Shown one piece after another: positions 26,679 to 34,972 of a stretch of DNA of 64,000 nucleotides. Positions within the stretch are counted from its first letter, which is position 1. Each line of letters opens with the position of its first letter. The notes under the pieces are model-generated. The model saw nothing but the letters and a program-made list of their open reading frames with translations. It was not told the origin of the DNA and searched no databases. The stretch is taken from contig NZ_CP012983.1 in assembly GCF_001411495.1 (NCBI RefSeq), positions 1,116,001 through 1,180,000 on the forward strand. Reading direction: 5' to 3'. The translations under genes and the position numbers were made by a program. Origin of the DNA: Burkholderia cepacia ATCC 25416. Lineage in GTDB: Bacteria; Pseudomonadota; Gammaproteobacteria; Burkholderiales; Burkholderiaceae.

Positions 26679-27479
26679 ATGTCAGGACTTGTCGCCAATC
26701 GGACACTCGAGCCCACCCCGCCGCTTGCGCACCTGCGCTACGAATCGACGCCGATGCCGGTGTCGGCGATGGCGGCGGCGTACCCGCACGGCACGTCGAT
26801 ACCGACGCACTGCCATCGCCGCGCGCAACTGCTCTATGCGATCGAGGGCGTGATGCACGTGCAGTCCGAGGGCGCATCGTGGGTCGTGCCGCCCACGCGC
26901 GGCGTGTGGCTCGAAGCCGGCCTCGACCACACGGTGCAGATGAGCGGCGACGTGCAGATGCGCACCGTGTTCGTCGAACCGGGCACGGTCGAGCACCTGC
27001 CCTCGCGCAGTTGCGTGGTGGAAGTGCATCCGCTGCTGCGCGAGCTGATCCTCGCCGCGGTCGACGTGCCGCTCGACTACGCGCCGGGCTCGCGCCACGA
27101 TCACCTGATGCACCTGCTGCTCGCCGAGGTGACGGTCGCGCCGCTGCTGCCGCTGTACCTGCCGTGGCCGCACGACGCACGGCTGCGGACGATCTGCGAC
27201 TCGCTCGTCGCCGCGCCCGACGATCCGCGCACGATCGCCGAATGGGCCGACCGGCTCGGCCTGTCGGTGCGTACGCTGCATCGCGCGTTCCGGCGCGAGA
27301 CGGGGCTCAGCTTCCGCCGCTGGCGGGAGCAGGCGCGGCTGCTGCTCGCGCTCAAGCGCCTCGCGCACGGCGAGAAGGTGCTGACCGTCGCGATGGATCA
27401 CGGCTACAGCAGCCAGAGCGCGTTCTCGGCGATGTTCAAGCGGCATTTCGGCGTGTCGCCGTCGGCGTTTTACGCGTAG
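26679..27479 (+). CDS. AraC-family regulator with N-terminal cupin
   Basis: A 266-residue regulator of the same build as the one at 2712-3551. The cupin domain shows CHRRAQLLYAIEGVMHVQSE and VPPTRGVWLEAGLDHTVQ. The DNA-binding domain shows GLSVRTLHRAFRRETGLSFR and MDHGYSSQSAFSAMFKRHFG. It lies opposite the EamA exporter gene, a common regulator/exporter pairing. Confidence 0.9.
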   Translation: MSGLVANRTLEPTPPLAHLRYESTPMPVSAMAAAYPHGTSIPTHCHRRAQLLYAIEGVMHVQSEGASWVVPPTRGVWLEAGLDHTVQMSGDVQMRTVFVEPGTVEHLPSRSCVVEVHPLLRELILAAVDVPLDYAPGSRHDHLMHLLLAEVTVAPLLPLYLPWPHDARLRTICDSLVAAPDDPRTIAEWADRLGLSVRTLHRAFRRETGLSFRRWREQARLLLALKRLAHGEKVLTVAMDHGYSSQSAFSAMFKRHFGVSPSAFYA

Positions 27480-27511
27480 CGCGTAGCGCGCGGCCGTGCG
27501 CGACGGGGGCG

Positions 27512-27997
27512 CTACCGCGCCGCGATCCCCGCGATGAAGAACACGCATGCGGCGGCCGACGCGACCGTGCGCACGTGATTCCACCTCGTCCAGTCGTGCA
27601 CGTAGCGCGTCCACAGCGCGGCGCCGTGCGCGGTCGACGGATCGGCCGCGGCGAGCGCATCGTTGAGCGGCACGTTGACGGCCATCGTCACCGCGAACAT
27701 GCCGAACACGTACAGCACGCCGCCCGCGAGCGCCGCCATCGCCCCCGGCTGGCCGCGATCGAGCAGCGCGATCACGACCAGGGCCAGCGCCATCAGCGTC
27801 GTGACGAGGAACAGCGGCATGAACGGCGAACGCACGATGTCGACGTTGATCGCGTTCATCGCGGCCACGCCGGCATGCGGCGCGATCCGTCCGAGCGACG
27901 TCATCACGAACGTCGAAAACGCGAAGTACACGCCGGCCATCAGCCCGCAGCCGATGGCCGAGCCCCACAGCAAGACGGGCGTCACGAACGCGATCAT
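27512..27997 (-). CDS. DUF1772 membrane protein
   Basis: A 161-residue protein with four hydrophobic helices and the DUF1772 (anthrone-oxygenase-like) pattern: GLMAGVYFAFSTFVMTSLGR, then VNVPLNDALAAADPS and WTRYVHDWTRWNHVRTVASA. The WxxWNxxR-type segment is conserved in the family. Its ATG overlaps the stop of the NmrA-like gene. The pair is co-transcribed and probably under the divergent TetR regulator. Confidence 0.85.
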   Translation of the reverse strand: MIAFVTPVLLWGSAIGCGLMAGVYFAFSTFVMTSLGRIAPHAGVAAMNAINVDIVRSPFMPLFLVTTLMALALVVIALLDRGQPGAMAALAGGVLYVFGMFAVTMAVNVPLNDALAAADPSTAHGAALWTRYVHDWTRWNHVRTVASAAACVFFIAGIAAR

Positions 27998-28824
27998 GAT
28001 CGTGCACTCCACACGCCGGTCGCGGCCGTCGCGCGCGCATAGTCGGCGAAGTCGCGTGCCGGCCGCCCGAGCGTCGCTTCGATGCCGTGCGTCACCGCAC
28101 TGTTGCGCCCGTCGAGCACCACGCCGAACAGATCGTCGAGCAGCGCGACGACCGGTTCCGGTACGCCGGCCTCGCGCAATCCGGCCACGAACGCATCGGC
28201 CGGAATCTCGCGATAGGCGACCGGCCGGCCGGCGGCCCGCGCGATTTCGCCGACCGCTTCGGCGAACGTCAGCGCGCGCGGGCCCGTAACCTCGATCACG
28301 CGGTTCGCGAAGCGCGCCTCGGTGAGCGCGGCCACCGCGACGTCCGCGATGTCGTCCGCATCGACGAACGGCTCGCGCACCGCGCCGGCCGGCAGCGCGA
28401 CTTCGCCGGCCAGCACGCCGTCGATCAGGTAGCCCTCGGAGAAGTTCTGGTTGAACCAGCTCGCGCGCACGACGCCCCAGCCCACGCCCGACGCCTGCAG
28501 CGCGGCCTCCGCGGCCTGCGCACGCGGCTCGCCGCGCCCGGACAGCAGCACGACGCGCTCGACGCCGCTTTCCCGCGCCAGCCGCGCGAACGCGGCGATC
28601 GCCTCCACCGCGCCCACGACCGCCAGATCGGGCTGATAGGTCACGTACGCGGCCGACACGCCCTCGAGCACGGCGGGCCACGTCTCGGGCGCCGTCCAGT
28701 CGAAGCGGACGGCCGACGTGCGCGACACGGGCCGGGTCGCGATGCCGCGCGCGCGCAGCCGTGCATCGACGCGGGCGCCCGTCTTGCCCGAACCGCCGAC
28801 GATGAGGGTGGGAAGTGCCGACAT
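27994..28824 (-). CDS. NmrA-like NAD(P)-binding protein
   Basis: A 276-residue atypical SDR. It has the N-terminal dinucleotide motif TLIVGGSGKTGARVDARL and lacks a YxxxK catalytic pair at the usual place. The pattern PFVDADDIADVAVAALTE is typical of NmrA/azoreductase-like sugar-nucleotide-type SDRs. It may act as a redox sensor or quinone/azo reductase. It is first gene of a two-gene operon with the DUF1772 protein, divergent from tetR. Confidence 0.88.
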   Translation of the reverse strand: MSALPTLIVGGSGKTGARVDARLRARGIATRPVSRTSAVRFDWTAPETWPAVLEGVSAAYVTYQPDLAVVGAVEAIAAFARLARESGVERVVLLSGRGEPRAQAAEAALQASGVGWGVVRASWFNQNFSEGYLIDGVLAGEVALPAGAVREPFVDADDIADVAVAALTEARFANRVIEVTGPRALTFAEAVGEIARAAGRPVAYREIPADAFVAGLREAGVPEPVVALLDDLFGVVLDGRNSAVTHGIEATLGRPARDFADYARATAATGVWSARS

Positions 28825-28846
28825 GACCGTCTCCTTTGATCAAAAT

Positions 28847-28861
28847 GCGAGAATGTCTCGC
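28847..28861. promoter_or_regulatory. Probable TetR operator
   Basis: A perfect inverted repeat GCGAGA-ATG-TCTCGC lies between the NmrA-like gene and tetR. A further TCTCGCATT at 28882-28890 is the exact complement of AATGCGAGA at 28844-28852, so a second, less symmetric half-site is present. Binding is inferred from location. Confidence 0.7.
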
Positions 28862-28918
28862 GTTTCGAAAACACGATAGACTCTCGCATTAGCAACGTCA
28901 AGTTTTTCCGGAGGCGGC

Positions 28919-29590
28919 ATGGGCCGACAAAAATCGGGGCAAAACGACGAGCCCGACGCGGCGGCAGCGGCATCGGATACCCCGGCGCGCGCGCGGCTGG
29001 TACCGACGCAGCAACGCAGCCGCGAGCGGTTCGAGCGCATTCTCGCGAGCGCGTCGGAGGTGATGATCGAGAAAGGCTGCGACGCGTTCCGGATGAGCGA
29101 CATCGTCGAGCGCACGGGCATCTCGTTCGGTTCGCTGTACCAATACTTCCCGGACAAGGCGGCCGTGATCGGCACGCTCGCGGAGCGCTACAACGAAGCC
29201 GGGCACGACTGCGTGCGGCGCGATCTCGCCGCGATGAAGTCGCTCGACGACCTGCACGCCACGCTCGCCCGCATCACGGACAGCTATTACCGGATGTTCG
29301 TCGACGAGCCGCTGATGCGCGACATCTGGCGGGCCACGCAGGCCGACCGCGCACTGCAGGCGCTCGACCGGGCGGACGGCGAGTTTCTGGCGGGGCTGTT
29401 GGCGGATGCGCTGCGGGAACTCGCACCGGCGGTGCCCGACGCGCAGTTGGCGGCGTTCTCGGAATTGACGATGGTGTTGATCGCCGCGGCCGTGCGACAT
29501 GCGATCGAGTTGCCGCCGAAGGCGGCGCGCAGGATTCTCGCGATGTTCAAGCAAACCTTGCCGGAAAATCTTTCCGTGCTCGACAGCTAG
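28919..29590 (+). CDS. TetR-family repressor
   Basis: A 223-residue repressor with an N-terminal disordered, charged stretch. The DNA-binding domain reads RSRERFERILASASEVMIEK, then SDIVERTGISFGSLYQYFPD. GGAGG lies just before the ATG. The divergent NmrA-DUF1772 operon, with palindromic sites between, is its likely target. Confidence 0.9.
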   Translation: MGRQKSGQNDEPDAAAAASDTPARARLVPTQQRSRERFERILASASEVMIEKGCDAFRMSDIVERTGISFGSLYQYFPDKAAVIGTLAERYNEAGHDCVRRDLAAMKSLDDLHATLARITDSYYRMFVDEPLMRDIWRATQADRALQALDRADGEFLAGLLADALRELAPAVPDAQLAAFSELTMVLIAAAVRHAIELPPKAARRILAMFKQTLPENLSVLDS

Positions 29591-29659
29591 GCCGCACACG
29601 AATTTCATAATCGGGAAATTCTCATTCCCCGTTCATTATTGAATATTCGCCAATATAAT

Positions 29660-29768
29660 TACAAAAACCAAGGGCGCAACGCGAGACCGCGGCGCCCGCA
29701 TCCCTGATTCCCCGTTAAAACCGATTCAAAGCTCCGCGACGCTCGAAAGCGCGGAGCTTTCGTTTTTT
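29660..29768 (+). ncRNA. Candidate small RNA
   Basis: A possible transcript of roughly 100 nt starting just after the TATAAT at 29654-29659. It would have a 5' stem (GGGCGC at 29672-29677 with GCGCCC at 29693-29698) and end in the terminator at 29728-29768. The -35 region is weak, and the terminator could instead serve the tetR mRNA, whose stop is 138 bases upstream. Confidence 0.35.
29728..29768 (+). terminator. Intrinsic terminator
   Basis: A perfect 11-bp stem (AAAGCTCCGCG at 29728-29738 with 29750-29760), 11-base loop, followed by CG and seven T residues. This is the clearest rho-independent terminator in the window. Confidence 0.85.
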
Positions 29769-30314
29769 TGCGCAATGCAATCCGCTTCGTGAAGCGACGC
29801 GCGTTTCGCGCCGGTGAACTCCGCGACGCTTTATTCAGCGCTGCGGCAGCCAGACTCCGCCGGAGTCAACAAATCGCGAGATGATTTACCGGAATAGATT
29901 AATTAAAAGATGACGATGATCAATGGAATCGATTTCAATCAATAATCACAATCATCCATCGATTCTTCCATTTACTTTTCAATATTGCTTCCGCTAAGCT
30001 TGCGCCAGGATTTTTTGACGCCGACCAGATTGATCGATGAATTTCAGATTCAGGTGAATTTGAATTAAACCGATCGATTATTGTTTATTTTGAAAATCAA
30101 ATGAGACGATATCACTCCACCGAAACCGGCCAGCCTTCATCCGGTTGACCGGGCACGCCGTGCGTCGCTCGGCGACAGGTGCCTGCCGCCCCGACCACAT
30201 CTCTTTGGCATCGCGACTCAGGCTGCGCGGGCTGCGTCCGGTCATGGCGCACGGCCCGCGCGGCACCGCACCGCTATCGCGAACTTCGAACTCACACTCT
30301 TGCGAGCGCTGACG

Positions 30315-31979
30315 ATGGACGACTTTTGCCGCGCGAATTTGCCCCCTGCCGAGGATTGGCCGACGTTCGTCTTCGAATTGCCGGGGCTGCAGTTTCCGCC
30401 GTTTCTCAATTGCGCTGCCGCGCTGCTGGATACCGCCGTCGACGAGCGCGGCTGGGGCGATCGCGTGGCGATCACGACCGGGTCGGGCATCACGTGGTCG
30501 TATCGCGAATTGCGCGATGCCGCCAACCGGATCGCCAATCTGCTCGTCCATGACGGGGGCCTCGTGGCCGGCAATCGGGTGCTGCTGCACGGCGCGAATC
30601 ACCCGATGCTGGCCGCCGCGTGGTTCGGCGTGGTCAAGGCCGGCGGCGTCGCCGTCGCAACGATGCCGAAGCTGCGTGCGGGAGAACTGTCGACCATCAT
30701 CGGGCGGGCCCGGGTCACGCACGTCATCTGCGAAGCCGGGCTGTCCGCAGAACTCGACGCGGCGATGGCAAGCCTGCAGTGGCGCGGCGACGTTCGACGC
30801 TACGACACGGACGACACGCATCCGCACGCGCGCTGGCTCGACGGCCATTCGGCGGCATTCGCGGCCGCCGAAACACGCGCGGACGATCCCTGCCTGATCG
30901 CGTTCACGTCGGGAACGACCGGGGAACCGAAGGCAACCGTCCATTTTCATCGCGACGTGATGGCGGCCTGCCACTGCTTTCCGCAGCACGTGCTCCGGCC
31001 CACGGCCGACGACGTCTTCTGCGGATCGCCGCCGCTCGCGTTCACGTTCGGCCTCGGCGCGCTGCTGCTGTTTCCAGTCAGCGTCGGCGCGAGCGTCGTG
31101 CTGTTGCCGAAAGCGGGCCCGGAACAGCTGCTGGCCGCCGTCGAGCGGCATCGGGTCAGCATCCTGTTTACGGCGCCGGCGGCCTATCGGGCCATGCTCG
31201 ACCATCTCGACCAGCGTGACCCGTGCGACATCTCGTCCCTGCGCAAATGCGTGTCGGCGGGCGAGGCGCTGCCGCCATGGACGCGCGATGCGTGGCAGAT
31301 CCGCACCGGCCTGCACCTGATCGACGGCATCGGGTCGACCGAGATGCTGCACATCTTCGCGTCGACGGGCGACACCGGCACGAAGGACGGCGCGATCGGC
31401 AAGGCGGTGCCCGGTTACCGCGTTGCCGTCGTGGACGAACACGGCCAGTGCCTGCCGCCCTACGAGATCGGCTACCTGGCCGTGCAGGGGCCGACCGGAT
31501 GCCGCTACCTGAACGACACGCGGCAACGCGACTACGTCAAGCACGGCTGGAACCTGACGGGCGACAGCGCCTACCTGGACGAGGACGGCTATCTGTTCTA
31601 CCAGGCACGCGCGGACGACATGATCATCACCTCCGGCTACACGGTGTCGCCCGGCGAAGTGGAGCAGGCGCTGCTGCGCCATCCGGATATCGCCGAATGC
31701 GGCGTCGTCGGGCAAGTCGACGAACGGGGCGGCACGCTCATCTGCGCGCACGTGGTGCTGCGCCCGGGCGTCGACGGCTCGGACGCGTTGACGACGCAGC
31801 TTCAGCAGCACGTGAAAAGCGTGATTGCGCCATACAAGTGCCCGCATCGCGTGGCCTATCACCCCGCCGGTTTGCCGCGCAACGAATCGGGCAAATTGCG
31901 GCGCGCCGTGCTCCGGCAGGCGGGTCATGGCGCGGCGCGTTCCCTGAATCAAGCAGTCCAAAGCGAAGAAATCCTATGA
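30315..31979 (+). CDS. hmqA: Anthranilate-CoA ligase of the alkylquinoline pathway
   Basis: A 554-residue AMP-forming ligase of the benzoate/2-aminobenzoate-CoA ligase group, equivalent to PqsA. Motifs: LIAFTSGTTGEPKATVHFH (about 194-212), GIGSTEML, the hinge region YQARADDMIITSGYTVSPGE and the catalytic-lysine end PRNESGKLRR. It should activate anthranilate to anthraniloyl-CoA. The ATG at 30315 is five codons into the frame. It is first of seven tightly packed genes whose order (ligase, three KAS III-like proteins, MBL protein, ligase-dehydrogenase-ACP fusion, methyltransferase) is that of Burkholderia hmqABCDEFG (hhqA-G). Confidence 0.93.
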   Translation: MDDFCRANLPPAEDWPTFVFELPGLQFPPFLNCAAALLDTAVDERGWGDRVAITTGSGITWSYRELRDAANRIANLLVHDGGLVAGNRVLLHGANHPMLAAAWFGVVKAGGVAVATMPKLRAGELSTIIGRARVTHVICEAGLSAELDAAMASLQWRGDVRRYDTDDTHPHARWLDGHSAAFAAAETRADDPCLIAFTSGTTGEPKATVHFHRDVMAACHCFPQHVLRPTADDVFCGSPPLAFTFGLGALLLFPVSVGASVVLLPKAGPEQLLAAVERHRVSILFTAPAAYRAMLDHLDQRDPCDISSLRKCVSAGEALPPWTRDAWQIRTGLHLIDGIGSTEMLHIFASTGDTGTKDGAIGKAVPGYRVAVVDEHGQCLPPYEIGYLAVQGPTGCRYLNDTRQRDYVKHGWNLTGDSAYLDEDGYLFYQARADDMIITSGYTVSPGEVEQALLRHPDIAECGVVGQVDERGGTLICAHVVLRPGVDGSDALTTQLQQHVKSVIAPYKCPHRVAYHPAGLPRNESGKLRRAVLRQAGHGAARSLNQAVQSEEIL

Positions 31980-32863
31980 AAATTCTCGGCGCCGCGGCGG
32001 CCGTTCCGGCCCCCGCGACCACCGCGCAATCCTGCGCGAACGACTACGCGATCAAGGCGGCCAGGCAGGCGCTGCAACAAGCCGGTTGCCTGCCGTCGGA
32101 ACTGGATCTGATCGTCAGCCTGTCGATCTCCCCCAGCCGGATGGCGGACGCCCCGTCGATCGCAGGCCCGCGCCTGGCGCACCCCGTGCAGCGCGACCTG
32201 CGTGCGCGACATGCGGCCGTGTTCGACCTGCTCGATGCGGACTGGACGCTCGCACTCGATCTCGCGCAAAGCCATTGCCGGCAGCTCGGCTATCGGCGCG
32301 CCCTCGTCGTTCGCGCGGAAGCGCTCGCGGACGTCGAGCAGGTGGCCGAGAGCGGCTTCGCCGACGGTGCGGGTGCGATCGTGCTGACGCCGTCCGGCCA
32401 TGACCGCGCTTATGCGAGCCGCTACGCGGATCTCGATTCCCCGCCGCTCGCGACGCTCGACGCGCTCGCGCCCCGGCGCGTGAACGGCAGCCTGTCGCTG
32501 GCCCGCTTCGAAAGCCGGTTCGATCGCACCACCGGCCGGTTCGACGCCGAACCGGCCAATGCGAGCGCCGCGGTCAACGCGATGCTCGACGCGGCGCAAA
32601 GCCGCATCGACCGGCGTGCCGCCACGCTGTTCTGCGAATCGTGGCTGGGCGGATGGCCGTCGATCGCCACCGGCGCGCGGGATGCTTTCCGCGTCGACGT
32701 CGTCACCGGCCCGGGGGAGATTCCGAACCCGTTCCAGCTGCCCGCGTGGCTCGCGTCGCGCGTCGCAGATTCGATTTCGTTGCGCGACGATGAACGGACG
32801 GTGATCGCCATGACACTGGACCCGTTCCGGCCGCGCATCGCCTGCAGCACGATGGAGGTCTGA
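31976..32863 (+). CDS. hmqB: Degenerate KAS III-like subunit (PqsB-like)
   Basis: A 295-residue thiolase-fold protein without the catalytic residues of condensing enzymes. The place of the nucleophilic Cys reads FDLLDADW (Asp87 by alignment with HmqC), and the region equivalent to HQP reads FCESWLGG. This matches PqsB, the inactive partner that forms a complex with PqsC. The ATG overlaps the hmqA stop (ATGA), and hmqC follows after two bases. It probably stabilises and shapes the HmqC active site. Confidence 0.88.
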   Translation: MKILGAAAAVPAPATTAQSCANDYAIKAARQALQQAGCLPSELDLIVSLSISPSRMADAPSIAGPRLAHPVQRDLRARHAAVFDLLDADWTLALDLAQSHCRQLGYRRALVVRAEALADVEQVAESGFADGAGAIVLTPSGHDRAYASRYADLDSPPLATLDALAPRRVNGSLSLARFESRFDRTTGRFDAEPANASAAVNAMLDAAQSRIDRRAATLFCESWLGGWPSIATGARDAFRVDVVTGPGEIPNPFQLPAWLASRVADSISLRDDERTVIAMTLDPFRPRIACSTMEV

Positions 32864-32865
32864 CG

Positions 32866-33972
32866 GTGCACAACGTCCGAATCGCAAGTCTCGCCTGCCG
32901 CCTGCCGGCCCGCCAGGTACCCAACGACGATCCCGTCTTCGCGGGCGTCGAGCCCATTCCGGCGGAATGGTGGCAATTCTGGGGCATTGAATCGCGCCAC
33001 ATGATCGACCCCGATGCCGGCGAATCCGAGCTGGCGCTGGCCGAGCGCACGGCACGCGACGCCCTCGCGCGTGCCGGCGTGGAACCCGCCGAACTCGACC
33101 TGGTGCTGTTCAACATGACGTCGCCGTTCGTGTCGCTCGCCGACGGCCGGCGCCGGTTCGCGCCGCGGCTCTCTCGCGCGCTGCGCGACCGGCTCGGCGC
33201 CACGCGCGCGCTCGATGCCGATATCGAGATGGAATGCGCGAGCTTCGTGCTGCAACTGCAGCTCGCCGCCAACCTCATCAAGCAGGGGCGCGTGAAACGG
33301 GCGCTGGTGTGCTCGTCCGAGCGCATGTCGGCGGTGGTCGACTACACGAGCAAGTCGTCGACGAACTTCGGCGACGGCGCGGCCGCGGCCGTGCTCGTCG
33401 CGGAGCCGGTCGACCCCGACGGCGCCGACTGGCTGGATGCCGCGTATCACAGCGACGCCACCCGCTACGACCTCGTGACGATGCAGTGGCGCAATGCGCA
33501 GGCCGCGGCCGACGACGACGCGGAAACCGGCGCCGACAACCCGTTCGGCGTGTATTTCACGCTCAAGCCCGAAGCGCAGGAGGCGATCTCGCGCTTCATG
33601 CCGGTGGCCATTCCAGACATCGTCGAGCGGCTGCTGCACCGGAGCGGCACCGGCATCGCCGACATCGATGCGATGGTGTTCCACCAGCCGTCCGCGCTGC
33701 TCGTGCGCTCATGGGCGCAGCGGCTCGGGCTCAGGTCCGATCAGTACGTGATTCGCGTGGCCGATTGCGCGTGCCTCGTGTCGGCCGCCGTGCCGTTCGC
33801 GCTGGCCGAGTCGATCCGGCAGGGCGTGATCCGGCCGGGATCGAAGGTCGTGATTGCCGGCGCGGGCGCGGGCTGGGGCTTCGGTGCGCAATTGTGGCGC
33901 TGGGGCGAAACCGTCGTGTCCGATGCGGGCGGCACGGTCGCCGCCGTGACGGAACAGGAGGGTCAGGCATGA
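32866..33972 (+). CDS. hmqC: KAS III-like condensing subunit (PqsC-like)
   Basis: A 368-residue protein starting at GTG two bases after hmqB. It keeps the nucleophile Cys124 (IEMECASFVL) and His273 (VFHQPSALL). The third position, Asn in FabH-type enzymes, is Cys303 by alignment (ADCACLVSAAVP). This matches PqsC, which works with a Cys-His pair. With HmqB it should condense 2-aminobenzoylacetate with a fatty-acyl group to form the quinoline ring with its alkyl chain. It overlaps hmqD by four bases. Confidence 0.9.
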   Translation: MHNVRIASLACRLPARQVPNDDPVFAGVEPIPAEWWQFWGIESRHMIDPDAGESELALAERTARDALARAGVEPAELDLVLFNMTSPFVSLADGRRRFAPRLSRALRDRLGATRALDADIEMECASFVLQLQLAANLIKQGRVKRALVCSSERMSAVVDYTSKSSTNFGDGAAAAVLVAEPVDPDGADWLDAAYHSDATRYDLVTMQWRNAQAAADDDAETGADNPFGVYFTLKPEAQEAISRFMPVAIPDIVERLLHRSGTGIADIDAMVFHQPSALLVRSWAQRLGLRSDQYVIRVADCACLVSAAVPFALAESIRQGVIRPGSKVVIAGAGAGWGFGAQLWRWGETVVSDAGGTVAAVTEQEGQA

Positions 33973-34967
33973 GCGCCCGTCTCGTCATCGCCGGGTTCGG
34001 CCATGCGCTGCCCGAGCGGATCGTCGGCAACGACGAAGTCGCCGGCATGATCGACACCAGCGACGCGTTCATTCGCGAACGCACCGGCGTCGTCGCGCGA
34101 CGTTATCTCCGCCCCGATCAGCATCTGGCGGATCTCGCCTGCCCGGCCGCGGAACGCGCCATGGCCGACGCGGGCGTCACGGCGCACGACGTCGACCTGC
34201 TGATCGTCAACACGCTGTCGCCCGATCATCACGATCCGTCGCAGGCGTGCTACATCCAGCCCCGGCTCGGTTTGCGGGAGGTGCCGTGCTTCGATATCCG
34301 CGCGCAATGCAGCGGCGGGCTCTACGGGATCGAGATCGCGCGCCACTTCCTCGCGAGCGGCCTGTATCGCAACGTGCTGCTGGTCTGCGCCGAGGCGCTG
34401 TCGCGGCGCATCGACACGAGCAACGCCGGGCGCAACCTGTCGATCCTGCTGAGCGACGGCGCCGCCGCGCTGCTGCTGCAGGCGACGGACGAGCCGGCGC
34501 GCGGGCTGATCGACCTGACGCTCGGCGCCGACGGCACCCAGTTCGACCTGCTCGCCACCGAGGCGCCCGGCGCGCGGCGCCCGCGCTTCATCGACGCGGA
34601 CGACATCGCGGCCGGCCGCCACCACTTCCGGATGAAAGGCGCGCCGATGTTCGAAGACGCGACGCGCCGCATCGTCGACGCGTGCCGGCAGATGCTCGAC
34701 AAGCACCGGCTGACGATCGGCGATATCGGTCTGGTCGTGCCGCACCAGCCGAACCTACGCATCCTCGACGCGGTCATCGAGCGGCTCGGGCTGCCCCGCG
34801 AGCGCTGCATGATCTCCGTCGATCAACTGGGCAACATGGCGAGCGCGGCGTTTCCGGTCGCGCTCTCCCTCGCCCGCGAGCAAGGCCGCATGCCGGCCGG
34901 CCAGCTCAACCTCCTCGTGACCTACGGCGCGGGCGCGACATGGGCCTGTGCGCTCTATCGGAGCTGA
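33969..34967 (+). CDS. hmqD: Anthraniloyl condensing enzyme (PqsD-like, FabH fold)
   Basis: A 332-residue KAS III-type enzyme with a complete triad: Cys114 (RAQCSGG), His259 (VPHQPN) and Asn289 (LGNMASAAFP). By analogy with PqsD it takes the anthraniloyl group from CoA and condenses it with malonyl-CoA/ACP to give 2-aminobenzoylacetyl-CoA. Overlap ATGA with hmqC; hmqE begins five bases after its stop. Confidence 0.93.
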   Translation: MSARLVIAGFGHALPERIVGNDEVAGMIDTSDAFIRERTGVVARRYLRPDQHLADLACPAAERAMADAGVTAHDVDLLIVNTLSPDHHDPSQACYIQPRLGLREVPCFDIRAQCSGGLYGIEIARHFLASGLYRNVLLVCAEALSRRIDTSNAGRNLSILLSDGAAALLLQATDEPARGLIDLTLGADGTQFDLLATEAPGARRPRFIDADDIAAGRHHFRMKGAPMFEDATRRIVDACRQMLDKHRLTIGDIGLVVPHQPNLRILDAVIERLGLPRERCMISVDQLGNMASAAFPVALSLAREQGRMPAGQLNLLVTYGAGATWACALYRS

Positions 34968-34972
34968 ACGAC

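Larger units (their letters stand above)
29591..30314. promoter_or_regulatory. Long gene-free region upstream of hmqA
   Basis: A 724-bp region without a credible ORF. It holds a TATAAT at 29654-29659, a strong intrinsic terminator at 29728-29768, and a block around 29881-30120 of only about one-third G+C by my count of the lines, rich in ATCGATT-like words. A GC-rich leader follows into hmqA. It probably contains the hmq promoter and sites for global silencers or regulators, none of which I can name. Confidence 0.6.

Noticed and set aside
29639..29659. TTGAAT/TATAAT as a standard sigma-70 promoter
   Set aside because: Spacing is only nine bases; a weak -35 further upstream would be needed.
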